Shown one piece after another: positions 36,460-45,050 of a DNA stretch of 64,000 nucleotides (positions are counted from its first letter, which is position 1; every line of letters begins with the position of its first letter). This DNA comes from JBBSBY01 sp038205805 (GTDB taxonomy: Bacteria; Desulfobacterota; Desulfomonilia; Desulfomonilales; Desulfomonilaceae), in NCBI GenBank assembly GCA_038205805.1, contig JBBRBO010000008.1, positions 10,176 through 74,175 on the forward strand, written 5' to 3'. A program made the translations under genes and the position numbers. The notes beneath the pieces were generated by a model. That model did not search any database, was not told where the DNA came from, and worked only from the letters and a program-made list of their open reading frames with translations.

Positions 36460-37755
36460 TTAGTCCTCGAAATTGCCCTCAGGGCCTTTATCCACGTCCA
36501 TTTTGGAGGCCCTTTCTCGATACTTCTCCTCGGTCCAGTTGTTCGGGTCTTCTATGCGTTTGGCCTTAGGTCCAAGGTCGTACGAACCGGCCTTGAGAAT
36601 GCTTTCTATGGCTGGACCCGCCGTTTCATCCCCGTTGAATACGTCTTTGATCAGGGTGTAGACGAATTCCTCAACCCCTGCGACCATACGATCGCGATCC
36701 GCCTCCGCCATGCCGAGCAATTTGTTTTCAAAAGGCTTGTTAAGTTTCTTGAAGTCGCCGCGCTTCCAGCCCTTTTCTTGGGCGAACGCCTGCATTTGAT
36801 CCCACATTTCCTGAGAGGGTCCTTTATCCGGCAGTTTGACGAAATTGCCGGCCTCGTCCATGTGTGCGTTTCCATATTCATTGACCTGAAGGCCCCAAGA
36901 AACCATTTGCAACGCGGTGGCGACATTGGCTTTAGTGGTGTGCGTTTGCTTTACGATAGCTCGCAAGCGGTCAAAATTGTTACCGGACGTGCCGTGTTGA
37001 GCGCCTGAAATGCCATAGGGTTCGAGCGCCTTGTGGATCTCCGCCGTGAGTTCAATCTGTATTCCCGCATCCGAGGCCTCAATGCCGTGGGTGGTGCCGT
37101 TATTCAGCGCAATCCAATCCGGGAAAATATCGTGAGCGTTCAGGCCGCGGATGAGGAAAAGCGCCTCCTCCTTTGTTGAAAGGCCTTGTTTCCCCTTGAT
37201 CTCGCCGACTTCGGTTTCATAGCCCGACCAGGAGGGAACAAATTTGCTCAGCGTGATGTTGCTCGTGAGATTGTCGGCGTCCGGCATGTGCGAGGCGTCG
37301 ATGGCGATGGAGGTAATACCCGCGTCAAAGAGGCTGGTGATTTCCGTTTTGGCTTTTTCGCGATCTTTCTCATTCTTAATGCCGTAATGGTCCGCATGGA
37401 TGGCTATGGGAACGGTGATGCCCATTTCGTTGCACAAGCTATCCACCAGTCTGGCCATGTTCCACAAGCTCACGTCGCAATACGCATCGGCGCCGCCTTC
37501 GGATTTGGCTATCTCGATGAGTATCGCTGCGTTGGCCCGTTGCGCGGCCTTGAGCGCCCCACGGGCGACGAACGAGTTGCGTACGCTCGCTGCAATGGCC
37601 ATTGCGTCGCCTTTGATGAGCATCGCTCTGTCGATAACCTTACCGCTTACAATGAGGGCCTTCGAGTTAGGAAACAATTTCTGTACGTTGGGTGGTCTGC
37701 CGATTTGTAAAACTTTGTCAAAATCAGCGCTGGAAATGCCCGGTATGGATGACAT
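36460..37755 (-). CDS. Class II fructose-bisphosphate aldolase-like protein
   Basis: A 431-residue zinc-dependent aldolase, longer than the usual 290-360. Zinc ligands are in AIHADHYG (H120, H123), the conserved GEI motif is in EVGEIKG and NNGTTHG replaces the more common NGSSH/NVHG type. GLQVNEYGNAHMDEAGNFV follows. The length and these variants suggest a divergent subclass; a strict fructose-bisphosphate substrate is likely but not certain. GGAGGAG precedes the ATG. Confidence 0.82.
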   Translation of the reverse strand: MSSIPGISSADFDKVLQIGRPPNVQKLFPNSKALIVSGKVIDRAMLIKGDAMAIAASVRNSFVARGALKAAQRANAAILIEIAKSEGGADAYCDVSLWNMARLVDSLCNEMGITVPIAIHADHYGIKNEKDREKAKTEITSLFDAGITSIAIDASHMPDADNLTSNITLSKFVPSWSGYETEVGEIKGKQGLSTKEEALFLIRGLNAHDIFPDWIALNNGTTHGIEASDAGIQIELTAEIHKALEPYGISGAQHGTSGNNFDRLRAIVKQTHTTKANVATALQMVSWGLQVNEYGNAHMDEAGNFVKLPDKGPSQEMWDQMQAFAQEKGWKRGDFKKLNKPFENKLLGMAEADRDRMVAGVEEFVYTLIKDVFNGDETAGPAIESILKAGSYDLGPKAKRIEDPNNWTEEKYRERASKMDVDKGPEGNFED

Positions 37756-37842
37756 AAAGCTCTCCTCCAGTAATGTAAGAAAGGTCGTTAAATGAGCGAG
37801 AAAGATCCTTTTTGCGGCGCGTGGTCACACTGTACGCCTTTC

Positions 37843-38065
37843 ATACGAATGTGCAATAAAAGAAGTAATATTGGAGAGAACCTTCTTGAAAGAAGTTTCT
37901 CCCCAAACCCCTCTCCAAGAACTTTCAAAATAGCCGCAAGCGCCTTTTCTCGAGGAGAAAAAGCCACTTGCGGTGCATTTAACCATTCTTTGATAGTAGT
38001 TAGGGAAACCTGCTCTTACAAAAATGTCCTTCACCTATATTCCTCGTTCGACAGCACATTGGTAT
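37843..38065 (+). mobile_element. MITE-like element, full copy (copy 6)
   Basis: About 223 bp from ATACGAATGTGC to GCACATTGGTAT. It differs from the copy at 18423 at only a few positions along its length, including a shared variant tail (CACCTATATTCCTCGTTCG) not seen in the others, so the two are recent duplicates. Confidence 0.87.
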
Positions 38066-38374
38066 CAACCCTTGTCTGAAGTTCTACACCTTACCGGCGA
38101 CGTGGCCGACTGCGGCGTATGATTAAGCCGTTGTTTGAACCATCAGTAAGGATCAAAGTTAAGTATAGTCTTTCGAACAGGCTGCTACAACGGCATCCGG
38201 GCGCTACGTGCGGCCCCGACCCTTACTTTGTCGCAATAGAGGCTTACTCGCCCCGGAGAGGGCAGAGATTAGGCGTCTTCCCAGAGTAACCTCTCTCCGT
38301 AGCGTTGAGTCGCGATATCCTACATTTGATGTTTGGACGATGAAAGTTTCGTAATCGATGGTCGGCGTGATGTA

Positions 38375-38593
38375 ATACCAATACGCGATAAAAGAAGCAC
38401 TATCGAAGCGCTCTTCCCTGCCGGAAGGCTTCTCCCCGAACCCCTCTCCAAGAATTCTTACATAGCCGAAAGCTGTTTTCTCAAGGGAAAAATGCCGCTT
38501 CCGGGGAAGGTAAACACTCTTAGACAGTAGTTAGGAATAACTATCTTGCAGATAGCCTTGATCGCTATTTCTTGTTTACAGGCGAACTGGTAT
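38375..38593 (+). mobile_element. MITE-like element, diverged copy (copy 7)
   Basis: About 219 bp from ATACCAATACGCG to CGAACTGGTAT, flanked by TA on both sides. It keeps CTTCTCCCCGAACCCCTCTCC and the second hairpin, but the right third differs strongly from the rest. Confidence 0.75.
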
Positions 38594-38726
38594 TAATAGG
38601 GCGACCATCATGGCGCACCATTCCATAAGCCTTGATCGCTTACTCGTCACGGCGATTTGATCGCTACTCATAACGATAAAAGCGAACCCCTCTTTCTATT
38701 ATTAGAATCTCAAACCTTGTCCAGGC

Positions 38727-38760
38727 TGTCAAGTCAAAAAAGTAAAATCCCTATTGGAGC
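38727..38760 (+). repeat. 34-bp repeat, copy B
   Basis: Same sequence as 8827-8860 except for three C-to-T differences. It lies in an AT-rich stretch between copy 7 and the next gene. Confidence 0.75.
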
Positions 38761-38836
38761 CACTCAGCGGGGTCAATGAGTAATTAAAGCCCAGGTACGG
38801 CGGTTCTCAGTCGAGACACATCCGTAGATTCCGTTC

Positions 38837-39556
38837 TCACGGTTTTTTAAAACGGGAAAGCAAACCCTTGGCGGCCTTAGCTGCGGGAGGGATTCCCTTT
38901 CTCAGCGTCTTTAACGTCGGCGAGACGATCAGACGCAGTTCCATCCCCTTCGGCACATGCGCTGCCTTTTCGATGCCCACCAGCCGCAACGGGACGGACT
39001 CGTTCCAAGACGCTATCCTGGGTTCAAGGAGCTGTTTCACATTCGGGATTTCGTTCAGCCTAACGGTGATGAGTTTGCTGCGGTCATCATACGATGTGTA
39101 GGGACCGAGATCACAGTTTTTTAAGGCGAAACCGGTCAAATTGTTGATAATGACCTTTCCTATGAGACTCGCGATCTTACCGAGCATATTTGCGCCGACA
39201 GGGCGACTTTCTTCGTCCACATGCACAACAAGGGTTTGTCGCGCCTCGGTCAATGTCAATTCCCGTATCCGTAAACGGATCTGCCCCTCATAAGCGATGC
39301 CGTGGGATTTCCCCGCCAACTCGACGAGAACACTTTCCGGGTCACAATGCAGCGTTTTCAGCGTGGAAGCGATTTCCTCGATGCGCATGACTTCACGTCG
39401 AATTGCGTCTTCCGGAATGAATAGCCTTCCCTCGGAGAGGTGTTTGAGCGCATCTCCGCTCAGGTACTCAGTGAGAAAGGCTTGGATAGTCTCGCGGCGA
39501 TCACGAGCGCCGTCCAAAACGCTCTTACAAAAACCCAACAGTGAGTCGGTAGACAT
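38837..39556 (-). CDS. Protein of unknown function
   Basis: A 239-residue soluble protein without signal peptide. The first third is helical (SLLGFCKSVLDGARDRRETIQAF), the remainder looks beta-rich with LVVHVDEESRPVGANMLGKIASLIGKVIINNL and VPLRLVGIEKAAHVPKGMELRL, and the tail is basic (KAAKGLLSRFKKP). No family recognised. GGAGGA lies close upstream of the ATG, and codon use looks like its neighbours. It sits between MITE-like copies 7 and 8. Confidence 0.7.
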   Translation of the reverse strand: MSTDSLLGFCKSVLDGARDRRETIQAFLTEYLSGDALKHLSEGRLFIPEDAIRREVMRIEEIASTLKTLHCDPESVLVELAGKSHGIAYEGQIRLRIRELTLTEARQTLVVHVDEESRPVGANMLGKIASLIGKVIINNLTGFALKNCDLGPYTSYDDRSKLITVRLNEIPNVKQLLEPRIASWNESVPLRLVGIEKAAHVPKGMELRLIVSPTLKTLRKGIPPAAKAAKGLLSRFKKP

Positions 39557-39615
39557 TCATATTCCTCCAGCTCGCCCTACAACTTGTAACCGCTACTCGG
39601 GTGTAGAGCTGTCTC

Positions 39616-39836
39616 ATACCAATGCGTAATCAAAGAAGTAATATTGGGGAGAACCTTCTTGAAAGAAGTTTCTCCCCAAACCCGTCTCCAAGAACGTTTG
39701 CAATTGCCGGAATCGGCTTTGCTCAAGGAGAAAACGCCGCTTCCGGCGATTATCACAAATTTCTTAGAAAGAGATTGGAAAAACCTGCTTTGCAAACAAG
39801 TCCGCCGATCTTACTTTTTTGAAAGCACATCGGTGT
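39616..39836 (+). mobile_element. MITE-like element, best full copy (copy 8)
   Basis: About 221 bp from ATACCAATGCG to GCACATCGGTGT. The inverted ends pair for about 28 bases with mismatches and a one-base gap. First hairpin GGGGAGAACCTTCTTGAAAG/AAGTTTCTCCCC; second hairpin GCCGGAATCGGC/GCCGCTTCCGGC with an inner CTC/GAG stem. It best represents the consensus. Confidence 0.9.
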
Positions 39837-39956
39837 CAATCGGTGAACCATTAGTATGTAAGCGCAGAAAGTATACCACAGGTCGGCAGTTTGTAAGAAA
39901 GCGATATGGCTGTGGGATTCGGCAAAAACGCGCTCACGAGCGCTTACGACAGGGGA

Positions 39957-40448
39957 CTAGTTCTTCGGGAGAAAGAGAACGCTTGCTCCGGCGACCTTTC
40001 CCGGTTCAGGATCTCTTCTGAAGTCGGCGGGCGGATACCCCGAAGCTCGGGAGATGTGGAGGTCATATTCCATTCGGGTAGATCGCACGGGTGTTTTGAG
40101 GGGGCAACGGACAGCGCCGAACCGCAGGGGCTTGAACGCTTCAGGATCTTTGAGGGAGTACTCAACGCCGTCAAAGGCGAAATCGACCTTCTTTATCCAC
40201 CAAAGTGAGCCGTTGTGCAGCTCCACCTTGAGATAGGGCGAACCGTTGTCTTCCCTGTGACGCAGGTACGCCGTTACGAATACGGACTTGAGGTCTTCGT
40301 TTGTCATGACCTCATACGCCGGACGCGCTATGGAGTTCCGAAGGGAGAACACGAGCACACACATCGCGGCGAAAAACACGATTCCTATCACACCTGCCAC
40401 AACGTATGTCTCATTCCGCTTGAAAGCGGTTATCAGCTTTTGTTTCAT
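39957..40448 (-). CDS. Single-span membrane protein of unknown function, partner of the pilin-like gene
   Basis: A 163-residue protein with a short basic N-terminus, one membrane helix (about residues 16-36, VVAGVIGIVFFAAMCVLVFSL) and a periplasmic part. The latter is beta-rich, with LKVELHNGSLWWIKKVDFAFDGVEYSL, a pattern of proteins that describe local hydrogen-bonded sheets rather than enzymes. It overlaps the pilin-like gene by four bases, so both are one unit. No family recognised; a role in pilus or pseudopilus assembly is only suggested by position. Confidence 0.68.
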   Translation of the reverse strand: MKQKLITAFKRNETYVVAGVIGIVFFAAMCVLVFSLRNSIARPAYEVMTNEDLKSVFVTAYLRHREDNGSPYLKVELHNGSLWWIKKVDFAFDGVEYSLKDPEAFKPLRFGAVRCPLKTPVRSTRMEYDLHISRASGYPPADFRRDPEPGKVAGASVLFLPKN

Positions 40449-40876
40449 CCCGTCTCATCCGCGTTTCGCGCTTGTGTTACCATTTTGCCGGTCTCGGAAT
40501 CGTATTTGTGGAGCGACTTGCTTCCCACAAAAAAGGCGACGCCCGTGAATGCGGGTTTGTCCTTGGCGCGTGTCTTGAGGCTCAGGACAACCTTGGGTGG
40601 AATCCGCACCATGGTTTTCACCCCATCAGGTGTGGATAAGTAAAGCTCACTGCCGTTCCCGGTGATTTCAACATCGAAATACTTGTGTTCCTTGACGAAG
40701 AAGTCTTCCTGCACTTTTGCGGCGAGCATCAGGGTCTTGGCCGCCTGTTCGCTCATTCGGCGCTCTTTGTATCCGTCCAGTAGAAAAAGGTATATTACCG
40801 AAAGCGCAGCAATAATTGCAACAGCGGAAATCATTTCCAGGATGGTAAATCCCCCTTGGGATTTCAATCTGCGCAT
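40445..40876 (-). CDS. Type IV pilin/pseudopilin-like protein
   Basis: A 143-residue protein with a class III (prepilin) signal: MRRLKSQGG then FTILEMISAVAIIAALSVIYLFLL, with cleavage expected after G9 and glutamate at mature position 5. The rest is a small pilin-like globular domain with no cysteine pair. It could be a pilin, minor pilin or type II secretion pseudopilin. No pilus assembly gene is next to it apart from the overlapping membrane gene. Confidence 0.85.
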   Translation of the reverse strand: MRRLKSQGGFTILEMISAVAIIAALSVIYLFLLDGYKERRMSEQAAKTLMLAAKVQEDFFVKEHKYFDVEITGNGSELYLSTPDGVKTMVRIPPKVVLSLKTRAKDKPAFTGVAFFVGSKSLHKYDSETGKMVTQARNADETG

Positions 40877-40949
40877 GTATCAGACCTCTCCGGATGAGTA
40901 TTCCACGATCTACGGATATACAATACATCCGTGTACCGACATGTTGCAA

Positions 40950-40978
40950 CTCTTATGTGAATAAAAACGTCATGTCAA
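40950..40978 (-). promoter_or_regulatory. Possible promoter of the pilin-like operon
   Basis: TTGACA (minus strand, 40978-40973) is followed after 17 bases by TAAGAG (40955-40950), a weak -10. The position upstream of the pilin-like start is suitable. Confidence 0.3.
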
Positions 40979-41113
40979 GAAAGACTTTACCTTAAAAAAT
41001 GGACCGATTCCCGGCTCAAGTCAAGCAATCAATGGGACTATGACGGAGAGGAACCGAGAAGAGATGCGTTTCCCTTCCGCAGGTAACAGGACGCAGAGCC
41101 GTCGACGGCCGGG

Positions 41114-41965
41114 TCAAAAAACTTCCAGGGTTCCTGAAAAAACCTCGATTGCGGGACCGGTCATTAGTACGGATGAATTCGCGCCGTTCCACGCAATGTG
41201 CAACGTCCCGCCAAGAAGCTTGACGTCCACAGGGGAGCGCACGGCTCCTTTGAGAATCCCCGCAACCGCGGCAGCGCACGCTCCCGTGCCGCACGCGAAT
41301 GTTTCGCCGCTCCCGCGCTCCCACACGCGCATGTCCAAGAAGTGATCCGATGTAGCGTGGATGAACTCTACGTTAATCTTGGCGGGGAAGAAGGGATGAG
41401 TCTCCAACGTGGGGCCGTATGTTATCGGCATGTCCGCCAAGGATTCATCAGTGAAGATGACGCAATGGGGATTGCCCATTGACAGGACCGAGCATTGAAA
41501 TTCCCTCCCGAGCACGCCGACGGGATAATCTAGGATAGGTACGCGCTCTGCTTGGATTGTCGTGGGGATTCGGTCGGGCTCGAAGATGGGGCGCCCCATA
41601 TCTACCGAGACGTGTTCGACTTTGCCGGAGTCGCCCATCTTCAGTTCCACGACCTTGACGCCGGCCCGAGTCTCCACCGGAAGTGAGGTTCGGGTAGTGA
41701 GTCCTTTATCATACACGTACTTTGCAAGGCAGCGGATTCCGTTCCCGCACATCTCGGCGTATGAGCCGTCGGAGTTGATATAATCCATGAAGAAGTCGGC
41801 TTTGTTCGAACTCCGCACCACGATTACGCCGTCCCCGCCGATCCCGCGACGTCGATCACAGATGAAACCCACTTGCTCGGGCGTGAGCTTCACCGCGTCT
41901 TTCAAGTCGTGAAAGACCACGAAATCGTTCATGACGCCGTGCATTTTGCTGAACTCAATTCGCAT
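41114..41965 (-). CDS. dapF: Diaminopimelate epimerase
   Basis: A 283-residue enzyme that epimerises LL- to meso-diaminopimelate for lysine and peptidoglycan synthesis. Both catalytic cysteines are present: C73 in MCGNGIRC and C225 in ACGTGAC. GGDGVIVV and MGNPHCVIF also fit. The N-terminal HGVMNDF differs from the usual HGLGNDF. No other lysine gene is adjacent. A MITE-like element lies just upstream of the start. Confidence 0.96.
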   Translation of the reverse strand: MRIEFSKMHGVMNDFVVFHDLKDAVKLTPEQVGFICDRRRGIGGDGVIVVRSSNKADFFMDYINSDGSYAEMCGNGIRCLAKYVYDKGLTTRTSLPVETRAGVKVVELKMGDSGKVEHVSVDMGRPIFEPDRIPTTIQAERVPILDYPVGVLGREFQCSVLSMGNPHCVIFTDESLADMPITYGPTLETHPFFPAKINVEFIHATSDHFLDMRVWERGSGETFACGTGACAAAVAGILKGAVRSPVDVKLLGGTLHIAWNGANSSVLMTGPAIEVFSGTLEVF

Positions 41966-41990
41966 AAAAACCCTTTATTATCAAAGCCTA

Positions 41991-42201
41991 ATACAAAAAG
42001 TACTATTGAGAAGAACCTGCTTGAAACAAAGGATGGGTCCCAAATCCCTCTCCAAGAACTTTCGTAATTGCCGAAACCCGCGTTTTTCACGGAGAAAATG
42101 CCGCTTTAGGCGATTATCACAACTTCCCTAGAAATAGGTTGAAAAACCTGCTTCCCAACAAAAGGTCCACCGATTCTACATTTGTAAAAGCACATCGGTA
42201 T
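41991..42201 (+). mobile_element. MITE-like element, full copy with shortened left end (copy 9)
   Basis: About 211 bp, from AATACAAAAAGTACTATTG to CACATCGGTAT. The left end lacks about 12 bases relative to other copies, as in copy 1. It lies in the divergent gap between dapF and the small membrane protein gene. Confidence 0.8.
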
Positions 42202-42316
42202 ACGTATACATTCTTAACCGGGCCTCACCGAAGAACTTTACAGAGGCCGCCGATTTGCCGGCGCCGATTTGCTCCGAGATAGTGACGCGGACCCGCATTT
42301 GTAGCATGATGGGACC

Positions 42317-42535
42317 ATGAAGTACCTGCTCATCGTAATCTGTATCGCTTCGGCGCTTTATTTCACGCCCATTAGAAAGATGCGTCAAATTACTCTGTTT
42401 GAAATGTGGCGCGGGGTGAAACAATGGGCCTCCAAGTTGCACAAGGTAGCCGGCTACGTAGCCTTGGCGATCCTGGGTCTCATGGCGCTGCGGATAGTTT
42501 ATCTCCTCGTGAGTCGGCTCTTGATGGGCAGGTGA
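42317..42535 (+). CDS. Small membrane protein of unknown function
   Basis: A 72-residue protein with two predicted membrane helices (residues about 2-17 and 45-66) and a basic, Trp-containing middle (FEMWRGVKQWASKLHKVAGY). GGGA lies near the ATG. It faces the zinc-ribbon gene. The hydrophobic pattern makes it more likely than chance, but nothing confirms expression. Confidence 0.5.
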   Translation: MKYLLIVICIASALYFTPIRKMRQITLFEMWRGVKQWASKLHKVAGYVALAILGLMALRIVYLLVSRLLMGR

Positions 42536-42564
42536 CTACCGGCCTCACCGGCTGTAATCAAAAC

Positions 42565-42596
42565 AAAAAACGGAGCCCCTTTTCATGGTGACTCCG
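42565..42596 (-). terminator. Rho-independent terminator of the zinc-ribbon gene
   Basis: On the minus strand CGGAGTC and GGCTCCG pair (one G-U) and TTTTTTG follows, about 20 bases after the stop at 42616. Confidence 0.8.
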
Positions 42597-42615
42597 CTCT
42601 ATGAGCCGATGCAAT

Positions 42616-42963
42616 TTACTCAAATGAGCCGGTCAGGATCTTCGTAAGCTCCACGGTGTCCAGCCATTCGGATACGTTCTGCTTACAGCGCGGACATTGC
42701 TTGAACTGGTCCGCCGCCGAGTACCCGCAGTAAGGACACGTGCGCGCCGGCTCTTGCTTGTGCTCGTTCATTTGCTTGAGCGCCCTTTTATCGAAGTACG
42801 CCTGTGATGCCAGACCCGCGTCTATCAGCTTCTCAAAAAGGTCTTGCAAGCCTTGGAACGAGATTTCGTACTTCTTGATGAGGTCCGAGTCCGACAAACC
42901 CGCCTTCAGGTCGGTCATGATCGCCTTTGCGCTAATTTTTTTGGGTCCTTGTGTTTGCGCCAC
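42616..42963 (-). CDS. Zinc-ribbon protein with a KYxIS helical module
   Basis: A 115-residue cytoplasmic protein. Residues about 11-60 form a helical module (AIMTDLKAGLSDSDLIKKYEIS, then LQDLFEKLIDAG) and residues about 74-95 a zinc ribbon with two CPxC knuckles (CPYC and CPRC). The same helical module occurs in the protein at 61030-61902, which lacks the ribbon. GTG start. It is a family known from Desulfobacterota genomes but I know no function; DNA or protein binding is a guess. Confidence 0.72.
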   Translation of the reverse strand: MAQTQGPKKISAKAIMTDLKAGLSDSDLIKKYEISFQGLQDLFEKLIDAGLASQAYFDKRALKQMNEHKQEPARTCPYCGYSAADQFKQCPRCKQNVSEWLDTVELTKILTGSFE

Positions 42964-43040
42964 GTGTTTCTCTTTGGTTGAAGATTGTCTTCACCGAGAG
43001 CGAGACCACTCTGCCCCGGTGAAGACGCCGGCTAAAAGCG

Positions 43041-44270
43041 TTATACGAGTTCGATTGCGCACGCCATGGATACTCCGCCTCCACCGCACAGAGTCGCCAA
43101 GCCCAAGGTCTTGTTTCTGTTGCGCAAAGCATGGATGAGAGAGACGATCAGCCGTGCGCCGGTGCATCCCACAGGATGACCCAACCCGATCCCTGAGCCG
43201 TTCACGTTCGTGATCTCGCGATCTATGCCCAGCTCCCGTTCACAACCCAGGTACTGAGCCGCAAAGGCCTCGTTGAGTTCGATCAGCTCAAAATCCTTCA
43301 AAGTGAGCCCTGATTTCTTCAGGAGGTTCTTCACGGCGGGCACCGGGCTCAAGCCCATGATGGTGGGGTCGCAAGCGCCCATACCCGAGGCCTTGATGCG
43401 CGCCAGCGGTGTCTTGCCTTCGGCCTTGGCCCGTTCGGCGGACATAAGCACCAGAGCTGCCGCGCCGTCGTTGATACCGCTGGCGTTTCCCGCTGTGACC
43501 GTCCCTGTTTTGGGGATGAACGCAGGCTGAAGTCTCGTCAGTTGCTCCATGGTCAAACCGGGTCGAAAGTGCTCATCCGTCTCGAATATCTTAGGGTCAC
43601 CCTTACGTTGAGGTACCTTAATCGGGACGATTTCTTCGCGGAAGGAGCCATCTTTGGTCGCCCTTTCCACGTTGTTGTGGCTGCGCAAGGCCAACTCGTC
43701 CTGATCCTGTCGGGTGATCCCGAGCTTACGCGCCACGAATTCCGCCGTATGGCCCATTATGTACGCCTTACCGCGAAACTGCTCCACAGGACCGTCCTGG
43801 GGATACGGCAGCAGATCCGACCCGCAGTGCAACCCGGTCGTGAGCGCATCCGTGAGAACACTATTGTTCATTCGGAGTCCCCAACGGGCTTTCTCCACAG
43901 TATACGGCACGCCGGACATGTGTTCTACCCCGCCGGCCAAAATTACGTCGGCGTCGCCCGCTTTTATCATCGCGGCGCCGGACAAAGTGGCTTCCATGCC
44001 CGAGATGCATACGCGGTTGATGGTGACGGCCGGTACGGAATCAGGGATCCCCGCCATGAGGGCGCCGATACGTGTAACGTTCATGGCGTCGGTAGGATTC
44101 AGGCAGCAGCCGAACCTCACGTCGTCTATGATGTCGGGAGAGATTCCCGCGCGCTCAATAGCGGCTTTCATGGGAACCGCTGAGATTGTCGCCGCGTGCA
44201 TATCTCGCAGCGTGCCGCCGAATTCACCTATTGCGGTTCGGCAGGCGGATACGATAACCACGTCAGTCAT
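43041..44270 (-). CDS. Acetyl-CoA acetyltransferase (thiolase)
   Basis: A 409-residue thiolase. The nucleophile Cys is in NRVCISGMEA, followed by NEAFAAQ, GHPVGCTGAR (His base) and a final CGGGGVSMACAIEL. Thiolases condense two acetyl-CoA or cleave 3-ketoacyl-CoA; in a fatty- or aromatic-acid degrading anaerobe either direction is possible. GAGGAG lies seven bases upstream. It stands without other beta-oxidation genes, so direction cannot be inferred. Confidence 0.92.
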   Translation of the reverse strand: MTDVVIVSACRTAIGEFGGTLRDMHAATISAVPMKAAIERAGISPDIIDDVRFGCCLNPTDAMNVTRIGALMAGIPDSVPAVTINRVCISGMEATLSGAAMIKAGDADVILAGGVEHMSGVPYTVEKARWGLRMNNSVLTDALTTGLHCGSDLLPYPQDGPVEQFRGKAYIMGHTAEFVARKLGITRQDQDELALRSHNNVERATKDGSFREEIVPIKVPQRKGDPKIFETDEHFRPGLTMEQLTRLQPAFIPKTGTVTAGNASGINDGAAALVLMSAERAKAEGKTPLARIKASGMGACDPTIMGLSPVPAVKNLLKKSGLTLKDFELIELNEAFAAQYLGCERELGIDREITNVNGSGIGLGHPVGCTGARLIVSLIHALRNRNKTLGLATLCGGGGVSMACAIELV

Positions 44271-44525
44271 TCTGAAACTCCTCAGTTGTAATCCGACACA
44301 CGGCGCTCGAGGACGTAAGCCCCTCCCGAAGCGGTTCCGACTCGAGGCCGTGTTCTTTATCGTGTAATGGTTTACCGGGCGTGAGACGGCTCTGCGCCCG
44401 ATCGAAACCGGAAGGGAGACTATCTCGCCACCGGATCACCCCATCGTGCTTGTACGTGATCGGCCCTTACCCGGAGAAGCGTTACCCTTCGTGGGAAAGG
44501 TTGAGCCGATTACTATCGGTATCCA

Positions 44526-45050
44526 TCACTTAATTATCGTCGCCTCATCGATGGATAATTTTTTCTCGAAATCCTTCCAGAACTCTTCTTCGGACTTGCG
44601 CCAATCGGAACCGAAACGCTTTCTGAAGAGAGTCCCCACGTGATCCAGTGTTTTTTGCCACGCCGTCTGGTAGTTCAATTTGAGCACATCTTCCAGAAAC
44701 GGCGCGAGGGAACCCAATTTTTCTTTGGGCAGATAGGCGCGAGCCCCCAAATCAATGGACTTCCGAAGCGCCTCGGGGGTAAAGGCGTGCGCGGTAAGCA
44801 TAACCACCGGAAAGCCCGCCGTAGTTGCAATTTGCAGCAGCTCGAAACCGCGAACTCCCATGATGTCCAGTATCACGAGATCGTATGTGTAGGACAAAAG
44901 GTATTGCTGCGCCTTCTCAAACGTTGTGGCGGTGTGCAGTGTGATGTTCGCCGAGTCGTACAGTTCTTCCTCGATGATCTCGAGGACGTCCTCCTCATCA
45001 TCCACTGCAAGAATGAGTTTGTCTTGCAAGATCTCAGACGTAGGCATCAA
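44526..45050 (-). CDS. Single-receiver response regulator
   Basis: A 174-residue protein made of one CheY-like receiver (about 11-125) with DDEED, phospho-acceptor Asp in VILDIMGV, Thr in MLTAHA and Lys in LPKEKL, plus a helical, charged tail of about 45 residues (WQKTLDHVGTLFRKRFG, WKDFEKKL). No output domain is present, so it works through protein contacts or phospho-relay. No kinase is adjacent. Confidence 0.85.
   Translation of the reverse strand: MMPTSEILQDKLILAVDDEEDVLEIIEEELYDSANITLHTATTFEKAQQYLLSYTYDLVILDIMGVRGFELLQIATTAGFPVVMLTAHAFTPEALRKSIDLGARAYLPKEKLGSLAPFLEDVLKLNYQTAWQKTLDHVGTLFRKRFGSDWRKSEEEFWKDFEKKLSIDEATIIK

Larger units (their letters stand above)
37756..38836. other. Repeat-rich intergenic region of about 1.1 kb
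   Basis: No gene is supported. It holds MITE-like copies 6 (37843-38065) and 7 (38375-38593), the second copy of the 34-bp repeat (38727-38760) and the sequence GCCTTGATCGCT twice (near 38553 and 38629). The 309 bases between copies 6 and 7 hold nothing I recognise. Confidence 0.65.

Noticed and set aside
41098..41109. Palindrome GCCGTCGACGGC downstream of dapF as terminator
   Set aside because: It has no loop and no following T-run; likely chance.
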